Source of the DNA: JBGTCY01 sp041748615
GTDB taxonomy: Bacteria; Bacteroidota; Bacteroidia; Chitinophagales; CAIOSU01
DNA length: 64,000 nucleotides
Assembly (NCBI GenBank): GCA_041748615.1
Contig: JBGTCY010000177.1
Coordinates: 1-64,000 of the forward strand
Direction of reading: 5' to 3'
This document shows positions 11,501 to 18,743 of the stretch, one piece after another; positions within the stretch are counted from its first letter, which is position 1; every line of letters starts with the position of its first letter. Both the position numbers and the translations under genes were made by a program. The notes beneath the pieces are model-generated. The model was not told the origin of the DNA. It did not search any database and worked only from the letters and a program-made list of their open reading frames with translations.

Positions 11501-13014
11501 ACCACGTTCACCTGCGCAACGGTGTTGGTGTCGGCAATGTTTTGCGTGATGTCCTGTGCGAATTCACCCACGCGGAAAACCTGACCATTCAGCGTGTATT
11601 CGAAAGCAACCGCCAAAACCTCATCGGGATACAGGGTTTGATTTAACGACAAATACCCCAGCATGGGGTTGAAAGAATATTCCGAAGGACTGAGTTTGCG
11701 GCCATACGTTTTTTCAAAATCTTCGACCGGATTCAGCGCATAGTTTTGTTCCAGCGTCACTACCACTCTGTCAATCGAGCGGGTGTTGGGATTGGCAATG
11801 AGGCTGCCATAGAGGCTGTTGGAACTGTTGTCGGGCGCGTTTCTGCCGGGAGTCGGCTGAATGGCGGGATTATACACTTTTTGATTTTCACCCAAATCCA
11901 TAAAGCCCACGATGTCGCGGGCATTTTCTGTTGCGCCTGTGCGGTTCGTCACCCACACATCTAAGCGGGTGATATTCACCAATGAGTTGATGACCGGCAG
12001 GTTGGCAAGCGCCTGGTTGTAGCTGTCGCGGAAATAGTGTCCGAGAAAAAAGTGACGGTTTTCATCATATTGGTCGGCAAAGACTTCAAAATTGGAGATT
12101 TGCGCGCCCCGGTCAATGGTGAGGTTTTCAGCGCGGGATTTCTGTTGTGAATACACATTCGTGATGGTGAGCCTTCCGAACTGCAACTGTGTTTTCAGCC
12201 CGAACAAACTCTGCGAACCTGTGATGAGTGTGGTCGGCAAAGAAAAAGTGACGTTGCCCGCTTCAATCTGTTTGATGATTTCGTCTTCCTGACCTTCGTA
12301 GTTGAGTTTGATTTGGTTTTCAAAATCAAACGTGGCTTCGGTGTTATAATTCATGTTAATCTTCACCTTGTCACCGATTTTCCCGATGACATTCATGTTG
12401 ATTTTCATGTCAAAGTCGAAGCCGCCATTCCTGCGCTGGTTTTCCGTCAACGTGGGATTGTCAATGCGTTGCACGTTGCCTCCGAATGTGAGGTCAATAT
12501 TCCCGGAGGGGCGGATGTCAATCGTGTTGCTGCCGAAGATTTCACCGAACCGGCTTTTGGTAACATAGAGCTTGGGGACGACCCCTTTTTGTTCGATGAG
12601 CGAGATGGATTCAGAACGTTCTTTCCAATATTCCTTTTGTGATTGCTCCCTTTCATACTGCAGGTATTCATCAAAGGACATGTAGGTAGGAGGCTTTACA
12701 TTTCTGCCATCCAAAGTTTCGGTGATGACGTAGCGTTCGGTTTCAGGGTCATACTCTACCTGACGTTCGATTTGTGTGGGGTCATTCAATAAAAACGGGT
12801 TATCGTTTTCTTCCGTCACGAAATTGCCATCACGGTCTTTAATCGGGTAGGGCAAATCATCCACCTGGGTTTTTTTGATGGTGTCATCGGGAAGAAAATA
12901 ACTACCGGAATCGGGCGGTTCAAACGCTCCCCGGTCTCCCGCGATTCCTGCAAAAATCAAAAGGGATAAGCAGGCGCTCGTCAGTAGCATGACATATCGG
13001 CTGGCGCGGAACAA
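5560..13014 (-). CDS. sprA: SprA, type IX secretion/gliding motility outer-membrane translocon
   Basis: SprA is the giant outer-membrane beta-barrel that forms the type IX secretion pore and is needed for gliding adhesin export. At 2,484 residues the size fits the family (about 2,400). A signal peptide is present (VMLLTSACLSLLIFAGIA). Family features include the N-terminal DNPFLLNDP/TERYVITE region, multiple SprA_N-type segments, the GKEGTVYIDDFEGTRSSYDL segment, and a C-terminal run of beta strands ending in RFALTP. The start is a TTG at 13014, only 3 bases after the ruvA stop; an ATG at 12990 (residue 9) would keep the whole signal peptide and is equally plausible. Oddity: a Lys/Glu-rich coiled-coil stretch of about 90 residues (plus-strand positions about 6975-7230) interrupts the barrel region. 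It is co-directional with ruvA and probably co-transcribed. Confidence 0.96.
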   Translation of the reverse strand: MFRASRYVMLLTSACLSLLIFAGIAGDRGAFEPPDSGSYFLPDDTIKKTQVDDLPYPIKDRDGNFVTEENDNPFLLNDPTQIERQVEYDPETERYVITETLDGRNVKPPTYMSFDEYLQYEREQSQKEYWKERSESISLIEQKGVVPKLYVTKSRFGEIFGSNTIDIRPSGNIDLTFGGNVQRIDNPTLTENQRRNGGFDFDMKINMNVIGKIGDKVKINMNYNTEATFDFENQIKLNYEGQEDEIIKQIEAGNVTFSLPTTLITGSQSLFGLKTQLQFGRLTITNVYSQQKSRAENLTIDRGAQISNFEVFADQYDENRHFFLGHYFRDSYNQALANLPVINSLVNITRLDVWVTNRTGATENARDIVGFMDLGENQKVYNPAIQPTPGRNAPDNSSNSLYGSLIANPNTRSIDRVVVTLEQNYALNPVEDFEKTYGRKLSPSEYSFNPMLGYLSLNQTLYPDEVLAVAFEYTLNGQVFRVGEFAQDITQNIADTNTVAQVNVVFLKLLKGTSARPKLPIWDLMMKNIYPIGAFQVNQEDFRLNVVYQDPGGGVKRYIPEGALSGIPLIRLLELDRLNTQRDPQPDGVFDFVPGITINPQNGRVIFPVLEPFGDDLRRKFDQAGENNLANKYVYDQLYDSTRVIAQQFPQFNRFVLQGTFKSAVSNEISLGAFNVPQGSVTVTAGGQLLEEGRDYTIDYSLGRVKIINEGILNSGVPINVSYENNALFGFQTQTLFGTRLDYRVNPKLNIGGTLLHLRERPFTEKVNIGDDPIKNMQLGLDANYNTESQFLTWLVDKLPLYETKEPSSFSLMGEMAHLKPGHQRAIGKEGTVYIDDFEGTRSSYDLRYPVPNWVLASTPRSAIDRFGRVMFPEAALTDSLPYGFNRARLAWFNIDPLFLRNNSATPEHIANDRDQQSNHYVREVDEQEVFPNRTRFSPGLATNILTFNLSYYPEERGPYNFEATPNGLPGISRGVNPDGSLKDPQTRWGGIMRAIDNTDFEASNTEFIEFWVLDPFIYDNTSRGGELYINLGNISEDILKDSRKFFENGLQAPGSNVPVDTTRWGVVPRNQPITNAFDNDLNKRQFQDLGLDGLNDDVEREFHSDFLSNLQNFLQPDAYQRIFEDPSSDNYHYYRGDAYDQQQLTILERYKKFNNPQGNSPVSGTGQTISEAATNIPDTEDINRDFTLNENEEYFQYRIPMFPGMEIGDGFITDKISATVRLVNGNIETVDWFQFKIPINDYERKVGNIPDFRSIRFIRMFMTGFEEPVVLRFARLELVRNQWRRYLFSLLEPGEYIPGDEGSSTFFNVSAVNIEENSEKQPVNYVVPPGIERVRNLSSTNIAALQNEQALQVLVCDLADGDARAVFKTLNLDLRVYDRLQMFVHGSVLDNSKPIRDGEARVFIRLGSDFVNNYYEYEIPLLISPQGIYNGLSDDERRIVWPLENEINIPLDSMYKVKLLRNQANNPDPTSPFVYRDEKGNRYTVVGNPDLGLVKTAMLGVRNPRAEIVAGEPTDDGRPICVEVWFNELRLEGLDERGGWAALARMETKLADLGGITFSTRMHTRGYGQINQKVQERFRDDMWQYDLAGNIELSKFLPKKLGLRLPMYAGISQTFSTPEFDPYELDVPLNDKLNFLGEERRDYKRQVQMRETIKSFNLTNVRIVPQRTDKKIRFYHPSNLNATFAYNNITRSTAFIESDVLQQYRASLGYNFSPQAKYFTPFAKLIKSKSKYLALIKDFNLNFVPNNLAFSTDMNRQFGETKLRVIADELPPENTYDKFFRWDRIYGIKFNPTRSITLDFNAINNATIDEPPGKLSRDDGTKDSLWTNISSFGRTTRYMHNFSANYNAPLNKIPIIDWIQVRGGYTSSYAWTTGALYRDINTNTIIPNPLGNVINNTQDIRANGELNFKNFYDKFKLLKPYNSTRARTEADWKKGEREKKITENEKRKEKIDKDIDKARLEIEKLKEEIKKLKQDTIPDKKEQIKTKKKEIKTKKERIKKLKSDKAKIQKPESPAVSPLVRPFISLKRISITYSQNKGSSVPGYLPNTQLLGMSPGFSSPGWDFVFGYQPDSKWLDDAASKGWITADTNLNLQVMQFVSRNINVKGVVEPFRDMRIDLTLDRTTSENYQELFKKQFTNTPFDHLTPTSTGSYSVSYIAIKTLFKKGDESGFTEAFRELQDVNRSVISSRLAQNNPNSQGAFRLPTDTSSVDFNRYRDGYGPYNPDVIIPSFVAAYTGKDPNEVKLDPFDVFPLPNWRLTYTGLSNLPFMKKVVNSFNITHGYSSTYTVSSYISNLFYEGDGYFLPSAFDSLSNNFIPLYSIPMVVITEQLSPLIGIDVMFKNGLTTKFDYRKTRNLSMGLVDYQLSESRTTEVTVGLGYRLKGLTLPIKIKGKTRKLPNEINFRFDMSFRDNVTVNQRLDQEISEPTRGMKTIRVSPTIDYVINNRMNIRIFFDRNRSIPATSASFPITNTKAGITLRFALTP

Positions 13015-13017
13015 TTT

Positions 13018-13602
13018 CTACAGATGTTTGAGTGCTTTTTTAATCAAATCTTCAACTCCGGGGAAGTTCTCTCCTGAGCGGAGCAGGTTGTCAATCGCTT
13101 TTTCAGCCTGAGCTTTGTTAAAGCCCAAAGCGATTAAGCCGGATAACGCCATTTCACGGGAGGTATTGTCCGGCTGTCCTGATATTTTTACGGCATCCAT
13201 CCCCTTTGCCAGCTTATCCCGCAATTCAAGAATAATGCGTTTGGCTGACTTTGGACCGATTCCTTTGATTCCCTGAATGAGTCTTTCATTCTCCTGTACT
13301 ATCGCCTTTTGCAATTCCTCCGGCTCCAATGAGGAAAGCGCTACCCTCGCGGTGGAGGGTCCGATGCCGGAAACTGAAATCAGGTTTGTAAACAGCGACT
13401 TCTCCAAATCATCCGCAAAACCATAGAGCGTATGTGCCGTTTCGGTCACGTGCATGTAGGTGAGCAACCGGCAGTTTTCAAGATGTTGAATTTTGGTAAA
13501 CGTGTTCAGGCTGATAAACACCTGGTAGCCGATGCCGCCACATTCGAGCAGCACATAAGCGGGACTTTTAAAGGTAATGATTCCTTTGATGTAGCCAATC
13601 AT
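13018..13602 (-). CDS. ruvA: Holliday junction branch migration protein RuvA
   Basis: Tetrameric DNA-junction-binding partner of the RuvB helicase in recombination repair. The 194-residue length is normal. The N-terminal OB-fold (MIGYIKGII..., about 1-62), paired helix-hairpin-helix motifs (VSGIGPSTARVAL and IKGIGPKSAKRIILELRDKL) and a C-terminal RuvB-contact domain (about 145-194) are all present. ruvB is not adjacent, which is common in this phylum. It is followed after 3 bases by sprA. Confidence 0.95.
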   Translation of the reverse strand: MIGYIKGIITFKSPAYVLLECGGIGYQVFISLNTFTKIQHLENCRLLTYMHVTETAHTLYGFADDLEKSLFTNLISVSGIGPSTARVALSSLEPEELQKAIVQENERLIQGIKGIGPKSAKRIILELRDKLAKGMDAVKISGQPDNTSREMALSGLIALGFNKAQAEKAIDNLLRSGENFPGVEDLIKKALKHL

Positions 13603-13820
13603 AAATGCGGGACGGGGGGCTGAGTTTTAATTGAATTGATACGGCTATTTACTAATACGGGCAAACCCCAATCCGGTTGCCTGAGGCAGGAATAAAAGTC
13701 AATCATGGATTTTCAGGATTATCGTTCACAAATGTATTTGATTCATTTTGGACGAACGGTGCGCAAAACTAACGGTCTGAATCTGAATAAGCAGGAATGT
13801 GGACACTTCGGACTGGATAA

Positions 13821-13847
13821 GGGACGAGGGACGGGTGTCGGGGGACG
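13821..13847. repeat. 27-bp G-rich dispersed repeat (two copies)
   Basis: GGGACG units forming 27 bases at 13821-13847, repeated at 40746-40772 with two changes. The second copy lies four bases before parS site 1. Confidence 0.6.
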
Positions 13848-13857
13848 GCATCCCCTT

Positions 13858-13941
13858 GTTCAATCAAGTCTTCTGCGCTGCCCGGAGCATGGCTGACTTG
13901 GTTACGGCAATAAGTGCAAGACTTTTGTCTTGTTGCGGAGG
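13858..13941. repeat. 84-bp toxin-antitoxin-flanking repeat, copy A
   Basis: Copies A and B (14611-14694) have the same 84-base length and differ at 11 positions by my hand count. Each contains a hairpin with a TTTT loop; here CAAGAC (13917-13922)/GTCTTG (13927-13932) is perfect, and in copy B one pair becomes G-U. Copy A starts 32 bases downstream of the stop of the first toxin, in gene orientation. Confidence 0.8.
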
Positions 13942-13973
13942 TGAATGTAATAAATGAGCTGTGCGAAAAAAAA

Positions 13974-14272
13974 TTATTCTTTCGGTCTTTTATGGGGATT
14001 CCGTTTGTTATGAAAACAAGCAAGCACCCGAATGGTATTAGCGTTTTCATTTACGGTATAATAAATCGAATATGGAAATATTTTAAGTTTCAATGCGCGA
14101 ATATTTTTATAGCGTATTCTGAATGCAGTTGGCGTGTTTGCTATAATCCGGTAGCAATCTGTCAGAGAAGCAATGAAATTTTGAGGAGCGCATGTGCTGT
14201 ATAAGCTATAAAATCAAGAGCGTTTTCAATTTCCTTTTGAGCGCGGGGCGAAACGATGATATTATACTCCAT
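13974..14272 (-). pseudogene. RelE/ParE-type toxin, frameshifted
   Basis: ATG at 14272 gives MEYNIIVSPRAQKEIENALDF, the typical opening of a RelE/ParE-superfamily toxin. The frame then runs off into a nonsense tail that stops at 14162. The rest of the toxin is intact in another frame: YSTCAPQNFIASL..., then RYKNIRALKLKIFPYSIYY and VLACFHNKRNPHKRP, ending with TAA at 13974-13976. Adding one base to the A4 run at 14210-14213 restores a protein of about 99 residues. Such toxins cleave mRNA at the ribosome or poison gyrase; which applies here cannot be told. The start overlaps the end of the antitoxin by 11 bases, the usual order. It is either an inactivated toxin or an indel error. Confidence 0.8.
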
Positions 14273-14498
14273 ATTTTTTATTGAGGAGGTTGATGGATTC
14301 TTCCGCTGAGAGATATGTCTTTTCATTTTCCTGCATGCGTTCATCCAAAACAGCCTTCATATTTGCGGAGAGTTCAATATCGCCATCTTCCTCTTCAACA
14401 ATAATGACAATGGGCTTTGATTTATATGCGGCTTTAATTGCATCCAAAATATCAGTATTGAGGTCCTGAGCCGATGTTAAATGATAGGTTGTATACAT
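14262..14498 (-). CDS. antitoxin of a RelE/ParE-type pair
   Basis: A 78-residue acidic protein with an N-terminal segment (MYTTYHLTSAQDLNTDILDAIKAAY) and a Glu-rich middle, ending in EESINLLNKKYGV. It sits directly before the RelE/ParE-like toxin frame and overlaps it by 11 bases, so antitoxin is the natural reading. No named DNA-binding fold can be assigned with confidence. It would neutralise the toxin and repress the operon if it behaves like its relatives. Since the toxin frame is broken, it may act alone. Confidence 0.7.
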   Translation of the reverse strand: MYTTYHLTSAQDLNTDILDAIKAAYKSKPIVIIVEEEDGDIELSANMKAVLDERMQENEKTYLSAEESINLLNKKYGV

Positions 14499-14610
14499 AA
14501 GAATTAAATTTTAATTTTGGTAAATATTTAATTGAAAGAAAAGTCTGAGCTATCTGTAAAAGTACAGAATTTCCGGGGTTGCTTCCACAACAATTCCAGA
14601 CTAAACCCCC

Positions 14611-14694
14611 GTTCAATCAAGTCTTCCGCGCTGCCCAGTGTATGGCTGCATTGGTTGCGGCAATAGGTGCAGGACTTTTGTCTTGCTGCGGAGG
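14611..14694. repeat. 84-bp toxin-antitoxin-flanking repeat, copy B
   Basis: About 87% identical to copy A by hand alignment and exactly the same length. It starts 37 bases downstream of the PIN toxin stop in gene orientation and separates the two toxin-antitoxin pairs. The CAGGAC/GTCTTG stem keeps pairing through a G-U pair. Confidence 0.8.
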
Positions 14695-14731
14695 AAGGGA
14701 AAAAGATGAATTTACAGTGGTGATTTCCGGG

Positions 14732-15154
14732 TCAGTCAATCAAATCAATAAACTCCTTTGGAGTGAGTACGGGAAGAGCGGATAATTGATTTTTTTGGAA
14801 ACCTTCATCATTGGTGATAAAGTAATCACATTCGTGATACAGGGCGATGTAATAATGAACGGCATCTTCTTTATCGGAGAATGACGAGCTTAAAGCCTGC
14901 AGCAAGATGGACTTGTTAGAGTTGAGCAGTGTGCTGCATTTGATGAAATCAGATAAAGAATTGATTCCTTGTTTTCCTTTTTTGTAAGTGTCGAGCAAAA
15001 GGGAGATGATTGAATTAACAGCCGCATCGGTGATGCAGATTTCAATATCTTCATCCAGGGCAATGTCCGCCAGTTTTTTTGCGTGTAAACATCCGGGTTC
15101 GCGGATGGCTAAGAGGTCAACCACCACATTCGTGTCGAGCGTTATTTTAAGCAT
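14732..15154 (-). CDS. PIN-domain ribonuclease toxin (VapC-like)
   Basis: A 140-residue PIN-fold protein. The first strand carries LDTNVVVDLL with Asp7. Further acidic residues lie around KEDAVH (about 95-97) and the DYFITND motif near 110-116; together these form the usual metal-binding site of PIN nucleases. Members cleave specific RNAs, often tRNA or rRNA loops. It overlaps the upstream antitoxin by 8 bases, a translationally coupled pair. The frame is intact, unlike the neighbouring RelE-type toxin. Confidence 0.88.
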   Translation of the reverse strand: MLKITLDTNVVVDLLAIREPGCLHAKKLADIALDEDIEICITDAAVNSIISLLLDTYKKGKQGINSLSDFIKCSTLLNSNKSILLQALSSSFSDKEDAVHYYIALYHECDYFITNDEGFQKNQLSALPVLTPKEFIDLID

Positions 15155-15401
15155 ACTTTTTTTTCCAGTGTTTGTGAACTTCGTCTTTATCCGAAAGTGA
15201 TGTTTTCGGTTGGACAGGTTTTTGTTTTTCGAGGTCGCGTAGCAGTTTTCTCAGAGTATATTTTTGTGGATTAAAAGTTTCTTTTTCTTCTTTGATAGAT
15301 TGTTCAAACAACTCGGAAACTGAAATCCCTTTACTTTTGGCTTTCGATTTCGCTTTTCGGATAATTTCTTTTCTGACGGAAAGTGTGAGTTTGGTTTTCA
15401 T
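15147..15401 (-). CDS. DUF6364-type (ribbon-helix-helix) antitoxin
   Basis: The frame is open to 15485, but the ATG at 15401 is the likely start. It yields MKTKLTLSVRKEIIRKAKSKAK, the typical beta-strand/helix opening of DUF6364 ribbon-helix-helix antitoxins. The longer version would take its N-terminus from repeat copy C, so I reject it. The protein has 84 residues; the C-terminal half is basic and would wrap the PIN toxin. It is first in the operon, with the toxin start overlapping its end by 8 bases, and probably autoregulates the operon. Confidence 0.82.
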   Translation of the reverse strand: MKTKLTLSVRKEIIRKAKSKAKSKGISVSELFEQSIKEEKETFNPQKYTLRKLLRDLEKQKPVQPKTSLSDKDEVHKHWKKKYA

Positions 15402-15451
15402 GCTTACGTATTTGTACAAATTTACGTAATACCTGGAAAATCGTTCCTCTC

Positions 15452-15480
15452 GTTCAACTAATTCTTCTGCGCTGCCCGGG
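15452..15480. repeat. partial copy C of the toxin-antitoxin-flanking repeat
   Basis: 29 bases match the start of copies A and B with about four mismatches (GTTCAA...TTCTTCTGCGCTGCCCGG). It then diverges into a different palindromic stretch including GCGCAA/TTGCGC near 15511-15524. It lies 50 bases upstream of the DUF6364 antitoxin, so both toxin-antitoxin pairs are bracketed by this repeat family in one orientation. Confidence 0.65.
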
Positions 15481-15690
15481 AGCACAAGTTACCAATCGCA
15501 AAAGGCAATCGCGCAAACTTGCGCTATGCAATGGGCGGGTGTCAATGGGTGACAACCGGTTTTCAACTAATTAAAGTAATAAGCAAGCCCAAGAAACAGT
15601 TACACTTAATTGTTAAATGTCTTAATTAAAGTTGACAAATATCATATTTTCATAAAGAAATAAAGGCGACATTCGTAAAAAACAAATCCA

Positions 15691-16176
15691 ATGGACCAAA
15701 CACACATTCATTTGGTGATTACCCATCTTCCGATTTTCGGTTCAATTTTAGGTGGGCTTGTCCTTGCATACGGTATTTGGACTAAAAGTAACGAGACGAA
15801 AATTGCTGCCTATGGACTTTTCATCATTTCTTCAATCGGTGCAGGGATTGCCTATTTAACAGGTGAAGCTGCGGAAGAAACGGTAGAAAATTTACCCGGT
15901 GTTATTGAGGCTACAATCGAAAGACACGAAGATTTTGCGCTTTTTGCTTTAATTGCTTTAATTACTTTGGGGGTGGCTTCCATTCTTGGGATATTTTTGA
16001 CAATAAAAAAATCACCATTCACAAGAACAATCGCTTTTGTGATTTTATTTTTTTCATTAATTACTTTCGGACTAGTGGCAAGAACAGGCTTCTTGGGCGG
16101 ACAAATAAGACATACAGAAATTGTAAACGGATTAATTGTTCCTTTAGAAAATCTGAAAATGGAAGATGACGACTAA
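15691..16176 (+). CDS. small four-helix membrane protein, DUF2231-like
   Basis: 161 residues with four predicted membrane helices (about 10-28, 38-56, 80-105, 110-130). Conserved-looking histidines lie near the membrane: HIHLVITHLP at the N-terminus, ERHEDFA and GGQIRHTE. This is the pattern of DUF2231-type membrane proteins, whose histidines have been suggested to bind metal or haem. It lies just before the P-type ATPase in the same orientation, which suggests a shared role in ion handling. The function is unproven. Confidence 0.7.
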   Translation: MDQTHIHLVITHLPIFGSILGGLVLAYGIWTKSNETKIAAYGLFIISSIGAGIAYLTGEAAEETVENLPGVIEATIERHEDFALFALIALITLGVASILGIFLTIKKSPFTRTIAFVILFFSLITFGLVARTGFLGGQIRHTEIVNGLIVPLENLKMEDDD

Positions 16177-16229
16177 AGTATTGTGTTTTCAAGCATACGA
16201 TCACCTGCCAATATAAACTATCTATTCCT

Positions 16230-18737
16230 CTGTCAATTAATCAATTCAATATAAAAGGTTTAGATAGTGAACAAGTAAATCTTGCCAGAGAAAAGTTTGG
16301 CAAAAATATACTGAGCTATAAAAAGGAAAACACCACCCTTGATGTATTGCTCCGCATAGTCAAAGAACCAATGATCATTTTGTTATTGGTGGCTTCCACT
16401 ATCTATTTTATTAGTGGCGAAACAGGTAATGGGATTTTCATGGTGGTCGCTATCCTTTTTATTACCTCCATTTCTATTTATCAGGATTCCCGGAGTAAAA
16501 ATGCGCTGGAAAAGCTAAAAGCCTTATCACAACCCCGTTGCAAAGTAATTCGGAATGGGGAATTTGAAGAAATCAAAAGTGAAGAACTAGTGGTTGGTGA
16601 CTTTTTGCTGGTGGAGGAAGGTACTTCAATTACTGCTGATGGTGTCATTATTCACTCAAACGATTTTTCTGTAAACGAATCAATACTTACAGGAGAATCA
16701 TTGTCGGTATTTAAAGATAAAGACAAGGAAGATAAGTTTATCTATAGCGGAACCATTGTAGCCAGCGGCCTTGCCATTGCAGAGATTACTGCCATTGGTA
16801 ACGAAACCAAATTGGGGAAAATTGGAAAGAGCTTAGAAGGCATTATCGAAGAAAAAACACCTTTAGAAATTCAGATTTCCAATTTTGTAAAATGGATGGC
16901 TATTGCAGGCACCATCGTTTTTATTTTAGTTTGGCTAATCAATTATTGGCAGTCGCAAAATGTATTGAATAGTCTGTTGCAGGCGCTTACCCTGGCAATG
17001 AGCATATTGCCCGAAGAAATTCCTGTTGCCTTTACCACATTTATGGCATTAGGTGCATGGCGTTTAATGAAAATGGGGATTATCGTTAAGCAAACAAAAA
17101 CAGTTGAGACCCTTGGCAGTGCTACTGTAATATGTACAGATAAAACAGGCACGATTACAGAAAACAAAATGAGTTTGGCTAAACTGTTTACATTGAATAG
17201 CAATAGAGTAGTCAATCCGGAAGCTGAATTAAATGTTAGCGAAAAAGCACTCATAGAATTAGCCATGTGGGCAAGTGAGCCTATTCCTTTCGACCCCATG
17301 GAAGTGGCATTGCATCAAGCCTATAAGGATATTCAACAACATGATGAACGTCCCAATTATCAACTCGTTCACGAATATCCTTTAGGAGGAAAACCACCTA
17401 TGATGACTCATATTTTTGCGGATAATAGGGGCAGCAAAATCATAGCCGCTAAAGGTGCGCCCGAGGCATTAATTGAGGTCTCAAAACTTACAGAAGACGA
17501 AAAGCAACAAATTCATTCGGCAATTCAAAATTTAGCGACAGAAGGCTACCGGGTTTTAGGAGTAGGGGTATCGAATTTCACAGGTAATGATTACCCTTTA
17601 AAACAACAAGATTTACCATTTGAATTCAAGGGAATAGTGGCTTTCTACGACCCGCCAAAACAAAACATTCGGGATGTTTTAAATAGTTTTTATCAAGCAG
17701 GAATCAATGTCAAAATAATTACGGGCGATAATGCAGCAACAACAACATCCATTGCAAAACAAATTAATTTTAAAAATTACGATAAATCCATTTCAGGAGA
17801 TGAGTTGATGTCGTTGTCGGAAAAAGATTTACAGTCCCGGGTGATGGATACAGCCATTTTTACCCGAATGTTTCCTGAAGCTAAATTGAAAATAATCAAC
17901 GCTTTAAAAACCAACAACCAAATCGTTGCGATGACCGGTGACGGGGTAAATGATGGACCTGCTCTAAAGGCGTCACATATAGGCATTGCGATGGGTAAGA
18001 AAGGAACCGAAATAGCCAAGCAGGCAGCGTCATTAATTCTGATGGAAGACGATTTATCTAAAATGGTAGATGCAGTTGCCATGGGAAGAAAGATTTATAC
18101 CAACCTGAAAAAGGCCATTCAATACATCATATCTATTCACATACCGATTATTCTCGCTGTTTTCATTCCTTTAGTTTTGGGTTGGATATATCCGAATATT
18201 TTTTCTCCAATTCACATTATTTTTTTAGAATTAATCATGGGTCCCACTTGCTCTATCATATATGAAAATGAGCCCATGGAGCCGAACACAATGTCGCAAA
18301 ACCCCAAGCCGCTATCCACAACCTTTTTTAATTGGAAAGAGCTATCCATTAGCATTATTCAAGGTTTGTTTATAACCGCTGGAATATTGTTTTCTTATCA
18401 ATATGCCGTGGCAAGTGGGTACAACGAAGCAATTACACGAACAATGGTTTTCACTGTTTTGATAACTGCCAATATTTTCCTCACCTTAATCAATCGCTCG
18501 TTTTATTATTCTATTCTGACGACCTTAAAGTATAAAAACAATTTGGTTTTGTTCATCATTATTTTCACTATCACTATTGTTGGGATAATACTTTATGTAA
18601 ACCCTTTAACCGTATTCTTTGAATTTGAAACATTGAACTTGTTTCAATTATTGACCAGTATAACCATTGGTTTTATATCCGTAATTTGGTTTGAAATTGT
18701 AAAAATCGTTAAGAGAGCAAAAAAAAGCATTGAATGA
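16230..18737 (+). CDS. P-type cation-transporting ATPase
   Basis: A membrane pump that uses ATP through a phospho-aspartate intermediate. Visible motifs are TGES in the actuator domain, PEEIPVAF in membrane helix 4, CTDKTGT with the phosphorylated Asp, and MTGDGVNDGPALK in the hinge. The helix 4 motif points to the Ca/Mn-like P2 branch, but the ion is not certain. The reading frame is open from 16170 with no ATG, GTG or TTG before 16347. The homologous N-terminus (GLDSEQVNLAREKFGKN) lies upstream of that TTG, so translation must start earlier. CTG at 16230, followed by SINQFNIKGLD, is my best guess (835 residues); a lost ATG start is the alternative. The gene follows the small membrane protein after a 53-base gap. 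Confidence 0.85.
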   Translation: MSINQFNIKGLDSEQVNLAREKFGKNILSYKKENTTLDVLLRIVKEPMIILLLVASTIYFISGETGNGIFMVVAILFITSISIYQDSRSKNALEKLKALSQPRCKVIRNGEFEEIKSEELVVGDFLLVEEGTSITADGVIIHSNDFSVNESILTGESLSVFKDKDKEDKFIYSGTIVASGLAIAEITAIGNETKLGKIGKSLEGIIEEKTPLEIQISNFVKWMAIAGTIVFILVWLINYWQSQNVLNSLLQALTLAMSILPEEIPVAFTTFMALGAWRLMKMGIIVKQTKTVETLGSATVICTDKTGTITENKMSLAKLFTLNSNRVVNPEAELNVSEKALIELAMWASEPIPFDPMEVALHQAYKDIQQHDERPNYQLVHEYPLGGKPPMMTHIFADNRGSKIIAAKGAPEALIEVSKLTEDEKQQIHSAIQNLATEGYRVLGVGVSNFTGNDYPLKQQDLPFEFKGIVAFYDPPKQNIRDVLNSFYQAGINVKIITGDNAATTTSIAKQINFKNYDKSISGDELMSLSEKDLQSRVMDTAIFTRMFPEAKLKIINALKTNNQIVAMTGDGVNDGPALKASHIGIAMGKKGTEIAKQAASLILMEDDLSKMVDAVAMGRKIYTNLKKAIQYIISIHIPIILAVFIPLVLGWIYPNIFSPIHIIFLELIMGPTCSIIYENEPMEPNTMSQNPKPLSTTFFNWKELSISIIQGLFITAGILFSYQYAVASGYNEAITRTMVFTVLITANIFLTLINRSFYYSILTTLKYKNNLVLFIIIFTITIVGIILYVNPLTVFFEFETLNLFQLLTSITIGFISVIWFEIVKIVKRAKKSIE

Positions 18738-18743
18738 AAGTCC

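Larger units (their letters stand above)
13603..13973. other. intergenic region holding dispersed repeats
   Basis: This 371-base gap holds a 27-bp G-rich repeat at 13821-13847, also found with two mismatches at 40746-40772, and copy A of the 84-bp repeat at 13858-13941. A stretch around 13700-13725 resembles low-complexity Bacteroidota spacer text. The open frames here carry no recognisable protein and I leave them out. Confidence 0.6.

Noticed and set aside
13769..14050. 93-codon open frame overlapping the first toxin
   Set aside because: It is another frame across the toxin 3' end and repeat copy A; the toxin frame fits the family far better.
15147..15485. Longer N-terminus for the DUF6364 antitoxin
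   Set aside because: The extra 28 residues come from repeat copy C; the ATG at 15401 gives the family start.
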